From NCBI RefSeq assembly GCF_041260155.1, contig NC_091930.1, positions 21,691,372 to 21,755,371 of the forward strand: a stretch of DNA of 64,000 nucleotides. The letters run 5' to 3'. Positions 12,933 through 24,850 of the stretch are shown piece by piece; the first letter of the stretch is position 1; each line of letters begins with the position of its first letter. Position numbers and translations under genes: made by a program. The notes beneath the pieces were generated by a model. It made no database searches. It had not been told where the DNA came from and was given only the letters and a program-made list of their open reading frames with translations. The DNA comes from Ptychodera flava (lineage: Eukaryota > Hemichordata > Enteropneusta > Ptychoderidae).

Positions 12933-15720
12933 CAGGGTTTTACATGACGCGCATTTCTGCGTCCTTTACGCATAAAACCGGACGCAGGACCCCTCAAAAA
13001 CTAAACTACGAGTCCCTTCGGACGCAGAAATATCTGTTGCTAGTGTACATGGTGTATATCTCGCGAAGCTGCTGAACACGTAAAACACATCCCAGTAAAC
13101 CTTACCGACCCCATACTTTAATGGAATGCTCCGTAGTGCATTGGCCTCCACTGTTTGATGACCAATGGTACCCGCGGAAACAAATTTTATAACCGTAAAA
13201 AGTGACTTTCAAAATGTAAACTGATTCTTAATTGGTCGATTTCTTGTTTGCGTCGATTAACACATGTATGTTTATGCATCATGGCGGGTCGTGTCAAACA
13301 CCCAAAACAGGCCGATCTGCGAAAGTTTTTCGGCGGCCGCAGCAACCAGCACGATGCGGGTTTGGTCGAGGCCGAAACAGCAGCTACGCCATGCGATACT
13401 GATACATGTACATCAGGTCCCCCGGCCAAGTCAGCAAAATTACGAACATTCAACAGAAGTTGGCTCGATAGGTTTAAATGGCTTCGATATTCTGAAGAGC
13501 GAAACGTCATGGAATGCGATGTATGTTTGAAAGCGAATGTCACATGCCCGTTCACGGAAGGTTGTTCCAATTTCCAACATTCAACTCTCACTCGTCATCA
13601 GGACTCGAAAAGTCATCTCACAAGTGTTAAAATCCTAAGCTTCAGGTCGCAATTTACTACTGCTTGCAAATCTGCAGAGGACCGGCAGTTGCAGGGTAAG
13701 AGTAACGAACTCGAGGCGTACGCTGCACAATTACGTACTGTTTACCTGATCGCTAAACGTGACCTTCCGTGCGATGTATTCACTGACATCATGCATCTAC
13801 AGAATCTGAACGGCTTAGACATCGAATATTACAAACGTCCTCAGATAGTTATGGAGTTTGAAGAGTGTATTCAACGTGTGATCGAGAAGTCCCTGATTGA
13901 TAGTATACATGCAAGTGACTTCATCGGTATAATGTTGGATGAGACATTACCGTTCATAAGAAACTTGCTATATATGTTCGATATATTCAGAATGGCGAGG
14001 CGAATGTTTCTTTCCTCGGTAACCAGCAAATTACAGATGCCACTGCTGCAGGGGTCGAAACCGCCTTGATTGAATTTTTGATTAGCAAAGAAATCTGTGA
14101 CGCGGCCGTAGACAAAATATACGAACTAGGAACAGACGGGGCGGCCGTAATGACCGGTCGTTTGAACCTTGTTCAAGTGCATTGTGTTGCACATCGATTG
14201 AATCTTGCTGCTTCTCAAGCAGGCAGAGATATTGAATATTGCAAAGAATATCATAATATAATCCATTCATTGTATAAATACTTCAATGACTCTAGTGTGA
14301 GATATGACAAACTTAGAGAAATTCAAACTCTGTTGAATGGGAAGGCAAAACAAATTACTGAGCCTACATCTGTTCGTTGGTTGTCGGTTGAATCAGCTGT
14401 CAAGATGATTTTCATCAGTTTTGAGCCAATTGCCTTGGCACTTGCGAGTGACAAAAAAGGGGGAAAGGCTGATGGGCTGTTGAAATTTGTCTCTAATTCA
14501 TTGTTTCTGCTATTCACTGCCTTATTGATTGATGTCCTTACTGTGATAGGAATTTTGAGCCTTACATTTCAGAAAGATTCTGTCAACCTATCCCATATCA
14601 AAAAAAGTGTTCAGTCTACTAGGGACACATTGAATACAATGACTAATGATTCACACACTGTCAGAGAAGTCTTTAATGATTTGGGTGATGTTCCTGGCAA
14701 TGGTCAGAAAAACACATACAAAAACATTCAAATCACTGACAATCAGCCACTCAGACAGAGGTTCTGTAGTGTACGAGCAAATTATATCAACAAACTGCTG
14801 CATAATTTAGATAGCAGATTTCCAGATGATGAGATGAATATTCTGGAATGTTTTGATGTGATTCTCAACCCACACAGATATCCTGACAATGTGGCCAACC
14901 TACCTGACTATGGGGTCAACCAGCTTGATCAACTGTTGAATCATTATAACAATACACCAGGTATTGATGCTGATAGAGCTGGGGTACACTTTCTGTTTTA
15001 CAAACACTTCACAAGATCTCATAGGGACGCACTGAATTTTGACATGTATATCAAGCTGTTGCTAACTGATTTTACAGAGGAGTATCCTGATTTTGCCATT
15101 CTTGCTAAAATTGCTCTTGTCATACCAGTGTCCTCTGCCCCATGTGAAAGGGGCTTTTCAGTACAAAATGCCATCAAACAGAGGGCACGAAATAGACTCA
15201 ATCCTCAAAGGCTTAATAGACTAATGTTCATCAAACTGGTTGGCCCCATCATAGATGATTTTGACTTCATGAACACTGCTAGGTTATTTGCCGAAGGAGC
15301 TGCTGGCAGAGTGTGAACTCAAACCTACTGGACTTGCTAGGTGAATGCCATTTCAGAATATGGAATTACTTACCTTCTTGTCAATTTGCCAAATTTGAAT
15401 ACTTCTTCAAATTTCACAACGTTGTGAACTTTTGTCATTAAAGTTATGAGATAATTTCAATTATGAATAGTGTTCTTTGAATTGATCAATGAGGGCCCTC
15501 AGTATGAACTAGAATTTTCATGCAAGAGTTATTTTAAGAAATGTGCAACCATTTGCCGTGTTTTAATACTAATTGAACACAGTGAAGACCATGGCATGGA
15601 TAAACACTAAAATATTCTTGTGAAATAAATTGGGACCCCCATATTTTGATGTAGGACTCCCATTTTCTAACACCAGGGGTCCCAGGGACTCTCAAAAGTA
15701 AAAAGTGATGTAAAACCCTG
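12933..15720 (+). mobile_element. nested hAT transposon with 8-bp TSD
   Basis: Terminal inverted repeats are CAGGGTTTTACAT at 12933 and ATGTAAAACCCTG ending at 15720. An exact 8-bp duplication GTACGCGC flanks them (12925-12932 and 15721-15728). It carries one transposase gene on the plus strand, now broken. The perfect TSD indicates a fairly recent insertion into the zinc-finger exon of the older hAT relic. Its left end also exists as an inverted fragment at 905-1085. Confidence 0.95.
13281..15316 (+). pseudogene. hAT transposase (ZNF862/C17orf113-like), frameshifted
   Basis: The start is the ATG before 'AGRVKHPKQADLRKFFGG', a usual N-terminal motif of this family. A TTF/BED-like finger follows (CDVC ... 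HSTLTRHQDSKSH). The catalytic region begins at 'FIGIMLDET', where the frame breaks near 13941 and the rest continues in another frame: 'IYVRYIQNGEANVSF', 'ELGTDGAAVM', 'VHCVAHRLNLA'. A short loss between 'AAVM' and 'VHCVAH' also looks likely. The C terminus 'PVSSAPCERGFSVQN' with 'NRLNPQRLNRLM' is the hAT dimerisation domain. About 680 codons in all. The enzyme would cut and rejoin element ends; this copy is probably inactive. Confidence 0.9.
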
Positions 15721-15728
15721 GTACGCGC

Positions 15729-16010
15729 CCATTCATGCCATTGCCAAGTACAAAAAATACTCGAATGGTTCATTCGTGAGAGGCTCTACAAATCTCAGAC
15801 ACGAGGCTCTGAAAACGCATGAAACTTCAGAGGGGTATAAATATGTACCTCGATGCAAAAAATGCTGCTCCAGGTGACTCGGTAGTGAAAAAGATACTGC
15901 AATCGATGAACACTGAACTATTTGATAAGCTGTCTATAAAACTATTCAGAAACGCTCATGCTCATGCAAAACTGTGTACATTGTGTACCTGTTTTCTCCC
16001 AGACTCATGA
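15729..16010 (+). pseudogene. zinc-finger domain of outer hAT, right half
   Basis: Directly after the target duplication the frame cut at 12932 resumes as 'HAIAKYKKYSNGSF' and 'STNLRHEALKTHE', the His part of the same TTF/BED-like finger. A frame change near 15836 separates it from 'DAKNAAPGDSVVKKILQSMN' and 'KLFRNAHAHAK', also typical of this family. The frame ends at 16010 without the RNase-H-like core, so only the N-terminal exon of the older transposase remains. Confidence 0.6.
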
Positions 16011-16345
16011 CTTTAAATATATGATTGTATTCTGTTATACATAGAAACTGATAATACGCATTGTGAATACAAAGTAAATTACACGTATTATGCAGTATGT
16101 ACCTTGCAATTGATGTTTGTTTATAAATAAAGGTTGTTTAAAGTAAAGATGATTCCATATCCCATCTTCATTTGTTCACAGACAAGGTAATAGCCTATTA
16201 CAGTATAGGTAACTCTTAGTTGTATTTGATTGCGTTAAATTGCAGGCATAATATCAGGACTTGCAAGTTTTTAGCAGGATAGGCAACTTTTTAAAGTTAC
16301 CAGTCCTGTTGACTGGTTGATATTTTCCACGAATTTCAAACACTG

Positions 16346-16827
16346 CTGTTGGTATACAGTGTGACTCAGTGTTTTGGCTGGGTTTTAGGACTGCATTCAC
16401 TGACTGTTGGTATACAGACAGTGTGACTGAGTGTTGTGGTTGGGTTGTAGGACTGCATTCACTGACTGTTGGTATACAGGCAGTGTGACTGAGTGTCGTG
16501 GTTGGGTTGTAGGACTGCATTCACTGACTGTTGGTATACAGGCAGTGTTACTTAGTATTGTGGTTGGGTTGTAGGACTGCATTCACTGACTGTTGGTATA
16601 CAGGCAGTGTTGCTGAGTGTTGTGGTTGGGTTGTAGGACTGCATTCACTGACTGTTGGTATACAGGCAGTGTGACTGAGTGTTGTGGTTGGGTTGTAGGA
16701 CTGCATTCACTGACTGCTGGTATACAGGCAGTGTGACTGAGTGTTGTGGTTGGGTTGTAGGACTGCATTCACTGACTGTTGGTATACAGGCAGTGTGACT
16801 GAGTGTTGTGGTTGAGTTGTAGGACTG
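16346..16827. repeat. 62-bp minisatellite, segment 2 (~8 units)
   Basis: Same unit as 11164-12363, continuing in phase after the outer hAT relic. The first unit has lost several bases and two units show changes such as GCTGGG. The segment ends at ...GGACTG, where the 3.1-kb element starts. Confidence 0.95.
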
Positions 16828-17082
16828 CCCTTATAAAACTCACATACTTATTTAAGTTATCCATAAGTCTGTAAATAAGTCTGTATATAAGTTGTTTTTT
16901 GTGGCAGATACCTACTTGTTTCGTTACAGACTTGTTCCTTTTGTCTATGGCCAAAGTTAGGTCTGTACATACTACTAAGTATGTGTATAGGCCGAAAAAT
17001 GTAAATTAGCTAGGTAGGCATCGGCCATACAGACCTAAAAATTAGCATAACCACTTAACAATACATACTTAAAGCGCGTAAA

Positions 17083-17169
17083 TATAAGCAGGTAAAATTG
17101 GTATGTAAAATTTACATATATTAATTAGCATATATAAGCAGGTAAAATTGGTATGTAAAATTTACATAT
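17083..17169. repeat. 37-bp direct repeat, two copies
   Basis: The segment beginning TATAAGCAGGTAAAATTGG occurs at 17083-17119 and 17133-17169, nearly identical. Each copy contains the small palindrome GTAAAATTTAC. It lies near the left end of the 3.1-kb element and may be a transposase-binding region. Confidence 0.85.
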
Positions 17170-17713
17170 TTTAGCATATATACATACTTCTTGACAATAA
17201 GTATGTATGTTCTTAAAAATTAGCATACATGATGCCTATATATTCAAGTCTCGATGCATGAAAAAATTGCAAAACCAGGAATTGACAACAGTGTCGTGAT
17301 GCAGCCACATCCAACATTTTATGTATGATCATAATTATCATGCTTCTAAACTTGATATACCAGGTCAACAACTGAAAAATGGACAGTGATACCCAAGACA
17401 GAGGGCAGCTTCCAGCAGAGTTCATGGGACAGTGTACATAGTAGCCTTCCCAATACTTCCATCCATTACAAATTTACTCGGTTCAGAATCATTTTGTAAT
17501 GAACTGTAGTGGATAGACTTGCCATGTAAGAAACTAAAAATTAGTCTTACCTCAACATAGGGAACAAGACAGCACAAGAAGCAACAAGACAACACAAGAA
17601 GCAGTTCTCTGATGTCAAGTTTGCAAGCTCTTTATTTCATAGTGGGAAGGGGAGGTTCATGTGAAAAACCCAACAGAACACGTCTTAAAGTCTGCATTTG
17701 ATTGTTCACATTA

Positions 17714-18585
17714 TCACAAGTTGTTTTTGATGCCATCCTTATACTTTCCGATCTTGTTCTGAAACTTCACATTGGTCTGTTCAGCTTCTTGGCCTTTGCC
17801 GATAGATACACTGAGAATAAAAATGATAAATAACAGACAAGGATGCATTACATGTGGAGAGTGAAATTGCTTGTACTTCGTCGACTATCCTTTATATAAA
17901 ATTCATGGAAAGAGCATTCACGTGCTTAAATGAAATTATAATAATTTATATAAAATAATTTACCTTCTGATAAAAACACTCATGACATATCTATAAATTA
18001 TGTTCGTTGTGATTACCAAATCTTTGCTTTTCAGCCTCATTCTCCCCATTGATTAGTGACACGCCATTCCAAACTACAACTACTGACTGGTGGTGATTGG
18101 GCCCAGGGTTCAGCACATCTCAAACAGAAGAAATGTAAATCAAAAAGTATCCCTTTATAATATTAAAACCAGGTCAAAGTTTAAATAATAAAAATATATG
18201 AGTATCTGTTGTATATCATCAATCCGGTCAAAATTTTGAATCAATGAGTAAAAATAACAGATAATAGCCTGGCTCTATTCGTTACTACAACTCTCCTTGT
18301 AATTAACGCACAGAGATAGACAGTGACAGTGTGGAGTAACACTTCACTGTCTATATTGAGGTACCAACCTCCATCATGGTTTAATTTTTGCCAACACTGT
18401 CCGTTCGTTTCGTATACTTGAACAGGGTTCGCCAAGAATGACATCAATATAGCGTGACTAAAGAAGTGAAAACTGCGAAAATTACAGAGACAACTCGTGG
18501 ATAAGGCGTATTGGAAATTACTTACCGAATTTTTAAAGAATCTCTTCGGTCTATCCTGCCTCCATGCTCCGATCGAACAATGCAT
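17714..18585 (-). pseudogene. possible captured host exons
   Basis: Three exon-like pieces lie on the minus strand of the 3.1-kb element. 17820-17714 follows a TTCTCAG acceptor and reads 'VSIGKGQEAEQTNVKFQNK...' to a TGA. About 18118-18027 reads 'NHHQSVVVVWNGVSLINGE' and ends at a GTAATC donor. About 18480-18300 contains 'NPVQVYETNGQCWQKLNHD'. The amino-acid composition looks coding, but the phases of the first two pieces do not join cleanly and I recognise no family. They could be a gene fragment picked up by the element or chance frames. Confidence 0.25.
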
Positions 18586-18857
18586 ATGGGTTGTGTTCGT
18601 GTTCTACGGGACGATATTGCGGTCGATCTCAGAATCGGTCATCCAAGGGCCATCAACGCATCGTAAACGCTGTTTGTTGGTTTTAAATTCATAGCTAACC
18701 TGTACATACCCTGAATGATTATGTCCTACGGTAATTTTACGCGAAACTGTGTCAAAATCAGAGCGGAAAGAGGTGACGATTTTCTCTCTCACTCAAAACG
18801 TCCCAGTGTCAGATTTAATTTGCCGCTTAGGATTTGACCCGTGACCTTTTGGCAACT

Positions 18858-18938
18858 TGACCAATCATAAAGAAATCTTCACATGATCTACAATAATCTG
18901 ACCAATCATAAAGAAGTCTTCACATGATCTATGACATC
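18858..18938. repeat. ~40-bp tandem duplication
   Basis: Two nearly identical copies begin ACCAATCATAAAGAAnTCTT and end CACATGATCTA. They lie within the 3.1-kb element. Confidence 0.8.
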
Positions 18939-19965
18939 ATCAGGCGTGATTCTAAAGTCCTGGGTTCAAAGTCTGATGACCCATGTCACCCACACACTCA
19001 GCCAGCTAGCAACGTGATCGAACACAGCTAGCTGTATGCGAGCCCGGGATGCGAGCTCGCGTTTGAAAAGCTAAAACGACAGAAAAATCCATTACATGTA
19101 AACCTTTACCAGATCATCACAACGCTCTGCAAAAACGTCTCCGACATACAAGTCTCGTGACTTACAAACTTGGCTCGATGATGACTTTCATCGCGCACGT
19201 CCGGTGTGAGTCGATGTTGAAACTATGCTTATTACGCTTGGATAGCTGCCTGGCATCATACGTAGTCGTAAGCTTTCAATCTACTCTGTGATCGGACTCG
19301 TAGTTCATGTTTGAAAGGGCCCGGTAAGAAAACACAAAAGAACCAGATATACGTTATTTTTTAGTTGCAGTTCTTTGAAAGACTAGGCTTTTAAAGGGAG
19401 ATACGCACGTGAAATAAGTTCAAGCATATTTTACGTCGAGCTCAACGTTCATTTTTCGCAAAGCGTTTTTTGGCAGATCGTCCATGTAGCCGACACGGAC
19501 ACGAACTGTCTGATCGTTTTTTGTCTTTTTTTCTGTAGAAACAGTTACGCTTTTCAATGAGAACTGATCATTCGCAAAACGTACATGAAAAGTCAGTGAT
19601 TGATTTTCTGTACCGATCAAAGTCAAATGGTAGTTTTTCACACAATTTGTTGAACTTCAAAATCAAAATCAACTATCACACATTTCCGAATATGCAGCGT
19701 ATTTATTGTGCAGACTTAAAATACGCGACACCGGCCTGCAACAACATAAGTCTGTAGGAAATTAAACGGAATTGTTTATTTTGACCAAGTAGATAACAAA
19801 ATAAGTGGTTATGCTCTCCGGACGTAAAACAATTAGGTATGTATGATCACAAAATAAGTATGTATGAAGTTCCAACCACTTATTTTCCCCAAAATAGGTC
19901 GTTTTGGGTCGGTACAGACCTAATCACTACGTAACTGCTTGATAAGTCGTTCAGTTTTCTACGGG

Positions 19966-22900
19966 TGCATTCACTGACTGTTGGTATACAGGCAGTGTGA
20001 CTGAGTGTTGTGGTTGGGTTGTAGGAGTGCATTCACTGACTGTTGGTATACAGGCAGTGTGACTGAGTGTTGTGGTTGGGTTGTAGGACTGCATCACTGA
20101 CTGCTGGTATACAGGCAGTGTTACTGAGTGTTGTGGTTGGGTTGTAGTACTGCATTCACTGAGTGTCTGTATAAAAGCAGTGTGACTGAGTGTTGTGGTT
20201 GGGTTGTAGGACTGCATTCACTGACTGTTGGTATACAGGCAGTGTGACTGAGTGTTGTGGTTGGGTTGTAGGACTGCATTCACTGACTGTTGGTATACAG
20301 GCAGTGTTACTGAGTGTTGTGGTTGGGTTGTAGGACTGCATTCACTGACTGTTGGTATACAGGCAGTGTTGCTGAGTGTTGTGGTTAGGTTGTAGGACTG
20401 CATTCACGGACTGTTGGTATACAGGCAGTGTGACTGAGTGTTTTGGCTGGGTTTTAGGACTGCATTCACTGACTGTTGGTATACAGACAGTGTGACTGAG
20501 TGTTGTGGTTGGGTTGTAGGACTGCATTCACTGACTGTTGGTATACAGGCAGTGTGACTGAGTGTTTTGGCTGGGTTGTAGGACTGCATTCACTGACTGT
20601 TGGTATACAGGCAGTGTGACTGAGTGTTGTGGTTTGTTGTAGGACTGCATTCACTGACTGTTGGTATACAGGCAGTGTGACTGAGTGTTGTGGTTGGGTT
20701 GTAGGACTGCATTCACTGACTGTTGGTATACAGGCAGTGTTACTGAGTGTTGTGGTTGGGTTGTAGGACTGCATTCACTGACTGTTGGTATACAGGCAGT
20801 GTGACTGAGTGTTGTGGTTGGGTTGTAGGACTGCATTCACTGACTGTTGGTATACAGGCAGTGTGACTGAGTGTTGTGGTTGGGTTGTAGGAGTGCATTC
20901 ACTGACTGTTGGTATACAGGCAGTGTGACTGAGTGTTGTGGTTGGGTTGTAGGACTGCATTCACTGACTGTTGGTATACAGGCAGTGTTGTTGAGTGTTG
21001 TGGTTGGGTTGTAGGACTGCATTCACTGACTTTTGGTATACAGGCAGTGTGACTGAGTGTCGTGGTTGGGTTGTAGGACTGCATTCACTGACTGTTGGTA
21101 TACAGGCAGTGTGACTGAGTGTTGTGGTTGGGTTGTAGGACTGCATTCACTGACTGTGGTATACAGGCAGTGTGACTGAGTGTTGTGGTTGGGTTGTAGG
21201 ACTGCATTCACTGACTGTTGGTATACAGGCAGTGTGACTGAGTGTTGTGGTTGGGTTGTAGGACTGCATTCACTGACTTTTAATACAGGCAGTGTGACTG
21301 AGTGTTGTGGTTGGGTTGTAGGACTGCATTCACTGACTGTTGGTATACAGGCAGTGTGACTGAGTGTTGTGGTTGGGTTGTAGGACTGCATTCACTGACT
21401 GTTGGTATACAGGCAGTGTGACTGAGTGTTGTGGTTGGGTTGTAGGACTGCATTCACTGACTGTTGGTATACAGGCAGTGTGACTGAGTGTTGTGGTTGG
21501 GTTGTAGGACTGCATTCACTGACTGTTGTTATACAGGCAGTGTAACTGAGTGTTGTGGTTGGGTTGTAGGAGTGCATGCACTGACTGTTGGTATACAGGC
21601 AGTGTGACTGAGTGTTGTGGTTGGGTTGTAGGACTGCATTCACTGACTTTTGGCATACAGGCAGTGTGACTGAGTGTTGTGGTTGGGTTGTAGGACTGCA
21701 TTCACTGACTGTTGGCATGCAGGCAGTGTGACTGAGTGTTGTGGTTGGGTTGTAGGACTGCATCACTGACTGTTGGTATACAGGCAGTGTGACTGAGTGT
21801 TGTGGTTGGGTTGTAGGACTGCATTCACTGACTGTTGGTATACAGGCAGTGTGACTGAGTGTTGTGGTTGGGTTGTAGGACTGCATTCACTGACTGTTGG
21901 TATACAGGCAGTGTGACTGAGTGTTGTGGTTGGGTTGTAGGACTGCATTCACTGACTGTTGGTATACAGGCAGTGTGACTGAGTGTTGTGGTTGGGTTGT
22001 AGGACTGCATTCACTGACTGTTGGTATACAGGCAGTGTAACTGAGTGTTGTGGTTGGGTTGTAGGACTGCATTCACTGACTGTTGGTATACAGGCAGTGT
22101 GACTGAGTGTTGTGGTTGGGTTGTAGGACTGCATTCACTGACTGTTGGTATACAGGCAGTGTGACTGAGTGTTGTGGTTGTGTTGTAGGACTGCATTCAC
22201 TGACTGTTGGTATACAGGCAGTGTTACTGAGTGTTGTGGTTGGGTTGTAGGACTGCATTCACTGACTGTTGGTATACAGGCAGTGTGACTGAGTGTTGTG
22301 GTTGGGTTGTAGGACTGCATTCACTGACTGTTGGTATACAGGCAGTGTGACTGAGTGTTGTGGTTGGGTTGTAGGACTGCATTCACGGACTGTTGGTATA
22401 CAGGCAGTGTGACAGAGTGTTGTGGTTGGGTTGTAGGACTGCATCACTGAATGTTGGTATACAGGCAGTGTGAATGAGTGTTGTAGTTGTGTTGCAGGAC
22501 TGCATTCACTGACTGTTGGTATACAGGCAGTGTGACTGAGTGTTGTGGTTGGGTTGTAGGGCTGCATTCACTGAATGTTGTATACAGGCAGTGTGACTGA
22601 GTGTTGTGGTTGGGTTGTAGGACTGCATTCACGGACTATTAGTATACAGGCAGTGTGACAGAGTGTTGTGGCTGGGTTGTAGGACAGCATTCACTGACTG
22701 TTGGCATACAGGCAGTGTGACTGAGTGTTGTGGTTGGGTTGTAGGACTGCATTCACTGACTGTTGGTATACAGGCAGTGTGACTGAGTGTTGTGGTTTGG
22801 TTGTAGGACTGCATTCACTGACTGTTGGTATACAGGCAGTGTGACTGAGTGTTGTGGTTGGGTTGTAGGACTGCATTCACTGACTGTTGGTATACAGGCA

Positions 22901-23063
22901 GTGTGACTGAGTGTTGTGGTTGGGTTGTAGGACTGCATTCACTGACTGATGGTATACAGGCAGTGCGACTGAGTATTGTGGTGTGGTTGTAGGACTGCAT
23001 TCACTGACTGTTGGTATACAGGCAGTGTGACTGAGTGTTGTAGTGGGGTTGTAGTACTGCAGT
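19966..23063. repeat. 62-bp minisatellite, segment 3 (~50 units)
   Basis: This is the longest stretch of the array. Most units are identical or differ at one or two bases. A few have small deletions: GTTGT for GTTGGGTTGT near 20630, GACTGTGGTAT near 21155, TTTTAATACAGG near 21280, and several CATCACTGA units. These indels change the minus-strand frame and produce the few longer ORFs of 102-164 codons. The last units, from about 22960, are diverged. No unique spacers, so not CRISPR-like. Confidence 0.95.
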
Positions 23064-24029
23064 CACTGATCATGAGTGTCTGCACACAGGGAATCAACAG
23101 TACCATCGAAATGTTTAATGCCAGTAAAGCCTATTAAAAGAATGAGGTTACCAGTGGTACTTAGTAGGAGAGTTGAAATTCCACTCTCATAAAACTAAAA
23201 GTATCAGATAATGCAAAAGTTGACTTAAACCACATCTTTATTTATATCTTTCAGAATCTTCAGGACCACCTATTGCAATACAGTGAAGAGGAAAATATGA
23301 AATAATATTCCACAGTCATACTTGTAATGATGAATATAGAGTTGAAATTTTTATTGACTCTGAGGGCAGTATTGATGATGCTCAGACTACAGAATTGATG
23401 ACCACTGCCACACTTTGAAACTTACAGTGAGTGAAATTCTGATGAAGACTGACACAATGTCAAATACTAATATTCATGGATCCAATGAAATTTTTGATAA
23501 AATGAACACAACTTGAACATTGCCTTGATAATGGTTGACAGTCACAACGAGGAAGATAATGTATTATGTTTCTCATTTGAAGAGACTTCACACAAGGATA
23601 TAGAATGAAGAAGTTGAGGATTTAAGAGACTTTACACGCAAACATACATGTACATACTGAGTGATGCTTCCTGTCTCATTCACATCATGAGCTTTAGCTC
23701 CAAGTTGCCACGGGTGACCGAATATATTCTGAATATAATATTAGGGATGCAGTACAGAATTGATATGTTCAACAAGATTCACAATCACTGCTAGCCAGTT
23801 TAACTTACATCTGTTTATTTGGTATTATAATTTAACTAAATCTTTTGTATTATTATTTAAAGTACAGGTCTAAATATGCCCTACATGTACCGGTACTTGC
23901 ACTGAAACCAATGTCATCAGTCCAGCAGTTTGTGTCTGTCAGTTTATCTGTCAGTCTTTGATTTGTCATTCTGGAAAAATCAGAACTCGAAATCTACTGA
24001 TGACAGTGACCTGTTTATATAAGCCCTAT
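23064..24029. other. gene-free sequence
   Basis: No gene or clear repeat is supported. A 'GGTTACCAGTGGTAC' and 'CTACATGTACCGGTAC' type composition is all I see. Confidence 0.5.
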
Positions 24030-24480
24030 TTAATGATGTTTGTAATTAGGCTGGTATGTCAAGAAATTATTTATCAAATCTCATGAAACCTAGTACAAAT
24101 GTTGAGCACACATTGCTTTATCATTTGAATGAAGACATTTATCAGTGTCATTCAAATTTATTGCTAATTATCATATTTAATGAACTGTTCTAATTAGTTG
24201 GCTATGTTCAGAAATACCGCATCAAAATTGATGAAACTTGGTACATATGTTCATCTTACAGTACTGTTTTACTGTGCAAAGACATTCAAAGTAGTATCAT
24301 TTGAATTCATTGCCAATTTGCATATTTGAAAAACTTTCATAATTAGTATGATATGTCTAGAGATGCTGTACCAAATTTGAAGAAACTTGGTACAGATGTT
24401 GATCTTCCAGTAGTGATATGGCATACAGAGATTAAATGCTGATTTGCATAATTAATGATTTTTCATAAAAGGCATTTATT
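24030..24480. repeat. ~150-bp tandem repeat, three units
   Basis: Units near 24041, 24194 and 24341 share AATTAGnnnGnTATGTC, then 'GAAACTTGGTACAnATGTTGA' split by a few changes, then a 'CATTTGAATTnATTGC' block. They resemble the tandem repeats at 1086-2060 in length and A+T style but not in sequence. Confidence 0.65.
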
Positions 24481-24606
24481 TTAGTAGTGTCAGTAGCTAA
24501 TTATAGCAGATCTTTTCTGTAATTAACATTTGGTTCTTATCTAGCATTCTGATTTTTTTATGTCAAGAGCCATTACTCGGACATGCCTGTACCAGTCAGG
24601 TCATTA

Positions 24607-24720
24607 GTCCCCACGGACACCGTCCGGGGGGACTTATAGGTTTGGTCATGTCCGTGCGTCCGTCCGTGCGTCCGTCCGTGCGTGCGTCCGTCCGTCCGTC
24701 CGTGCGTCCGTCCATTCACG
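24607..24720. repeat. GTCCCC hairpin and CCGT tract (element head)
   Basis: GTCCCCACGGAC, a 3-base loop and GTCCGGGGGGAC form a strong stem at 24607-24633. An irregular (CCGTGCGT/CCGT)n tract follows to 24712, then 'ATATCTCAGAGACG'. The same order (AGTCCCCAC, stem, 'GTCATGTC', 'CCGT'-like, ATATCTCAGA) is at 25391, so this is the head of an interspersed family. Here it leads into the 26-bp minisatellite. Confidence 0.75.
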
Positions 24721-24850
24721 CAGATATCTCAGAGACGCCTGGAGCGATTTCGTTCAAACTTGGTACAAGGATAGTACCCTACCTCATACAGATGCACGTC
24801 GATTTGTTTCACAATGCGATCAAATTTGGCCGTGTTAGAGGACTTTTTAG

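Larger units (their letters stand above)
12364..16345. mobile_element. outer hAT relic inserted in the minisatellite
   Basis: The left end CAGTGTTCGAAAT (12364) and right end ATTTCAAACACTG (16345, inverted) match at 12 of 13 positions. Both sides carry further subterminal similarity around GTTACCAGTCC. The flanks CTTTTGG and CTGTTGG look like a 7-8-bp target duplication with one change, and both are minisatellite sequence. Without the nested element it is only about 1.2 kb and encodes a zinc-finger exon, so it is an internally deleted hAT or a carrier of a hAT-derived exon. Confidence 0.75.
16828..19965. mobile_element. 3.1-kb TIR element of unknown class
   Basis: It interrupts the minisatellite between ...GGACTG and TGCATTC..., leaving only TG duplicated. 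The ends CCCTTATAAAACT and AGTTTTCTACGGG are inverted copies matching at 11 of 13 positions. Both subterminal regions are full of ACTTATTT, AAGTATGTATG and GGTCTGTAC motifs in both orientations. Inside are a 37-bp direct repeat, a ~39-bp duplication and exon-like minus-strand segments, but no transposase I can recognise. A minus frame at 19420-19641 lacks an ATG near its start. It is probably non-autonomous; the superfamily is not assigned because a 2-bp TSD with these ends fits no class I know well. Confidence 0.7.

Noticed and set aside
11164..23063. CRISPR-like array
   Set aside because: The units are contiguous 62-bp tandem repeats without unique spacers and with scattered point changes; the DNA is eukaryotic.
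19966..23063. Repeat protein encoded by the 62-bp units
   Set aside because: Frames rotate because 62 is not a multiple of three, and stops recur every three units. Indels alter the frame freely, so there is no sign of selection for coding.
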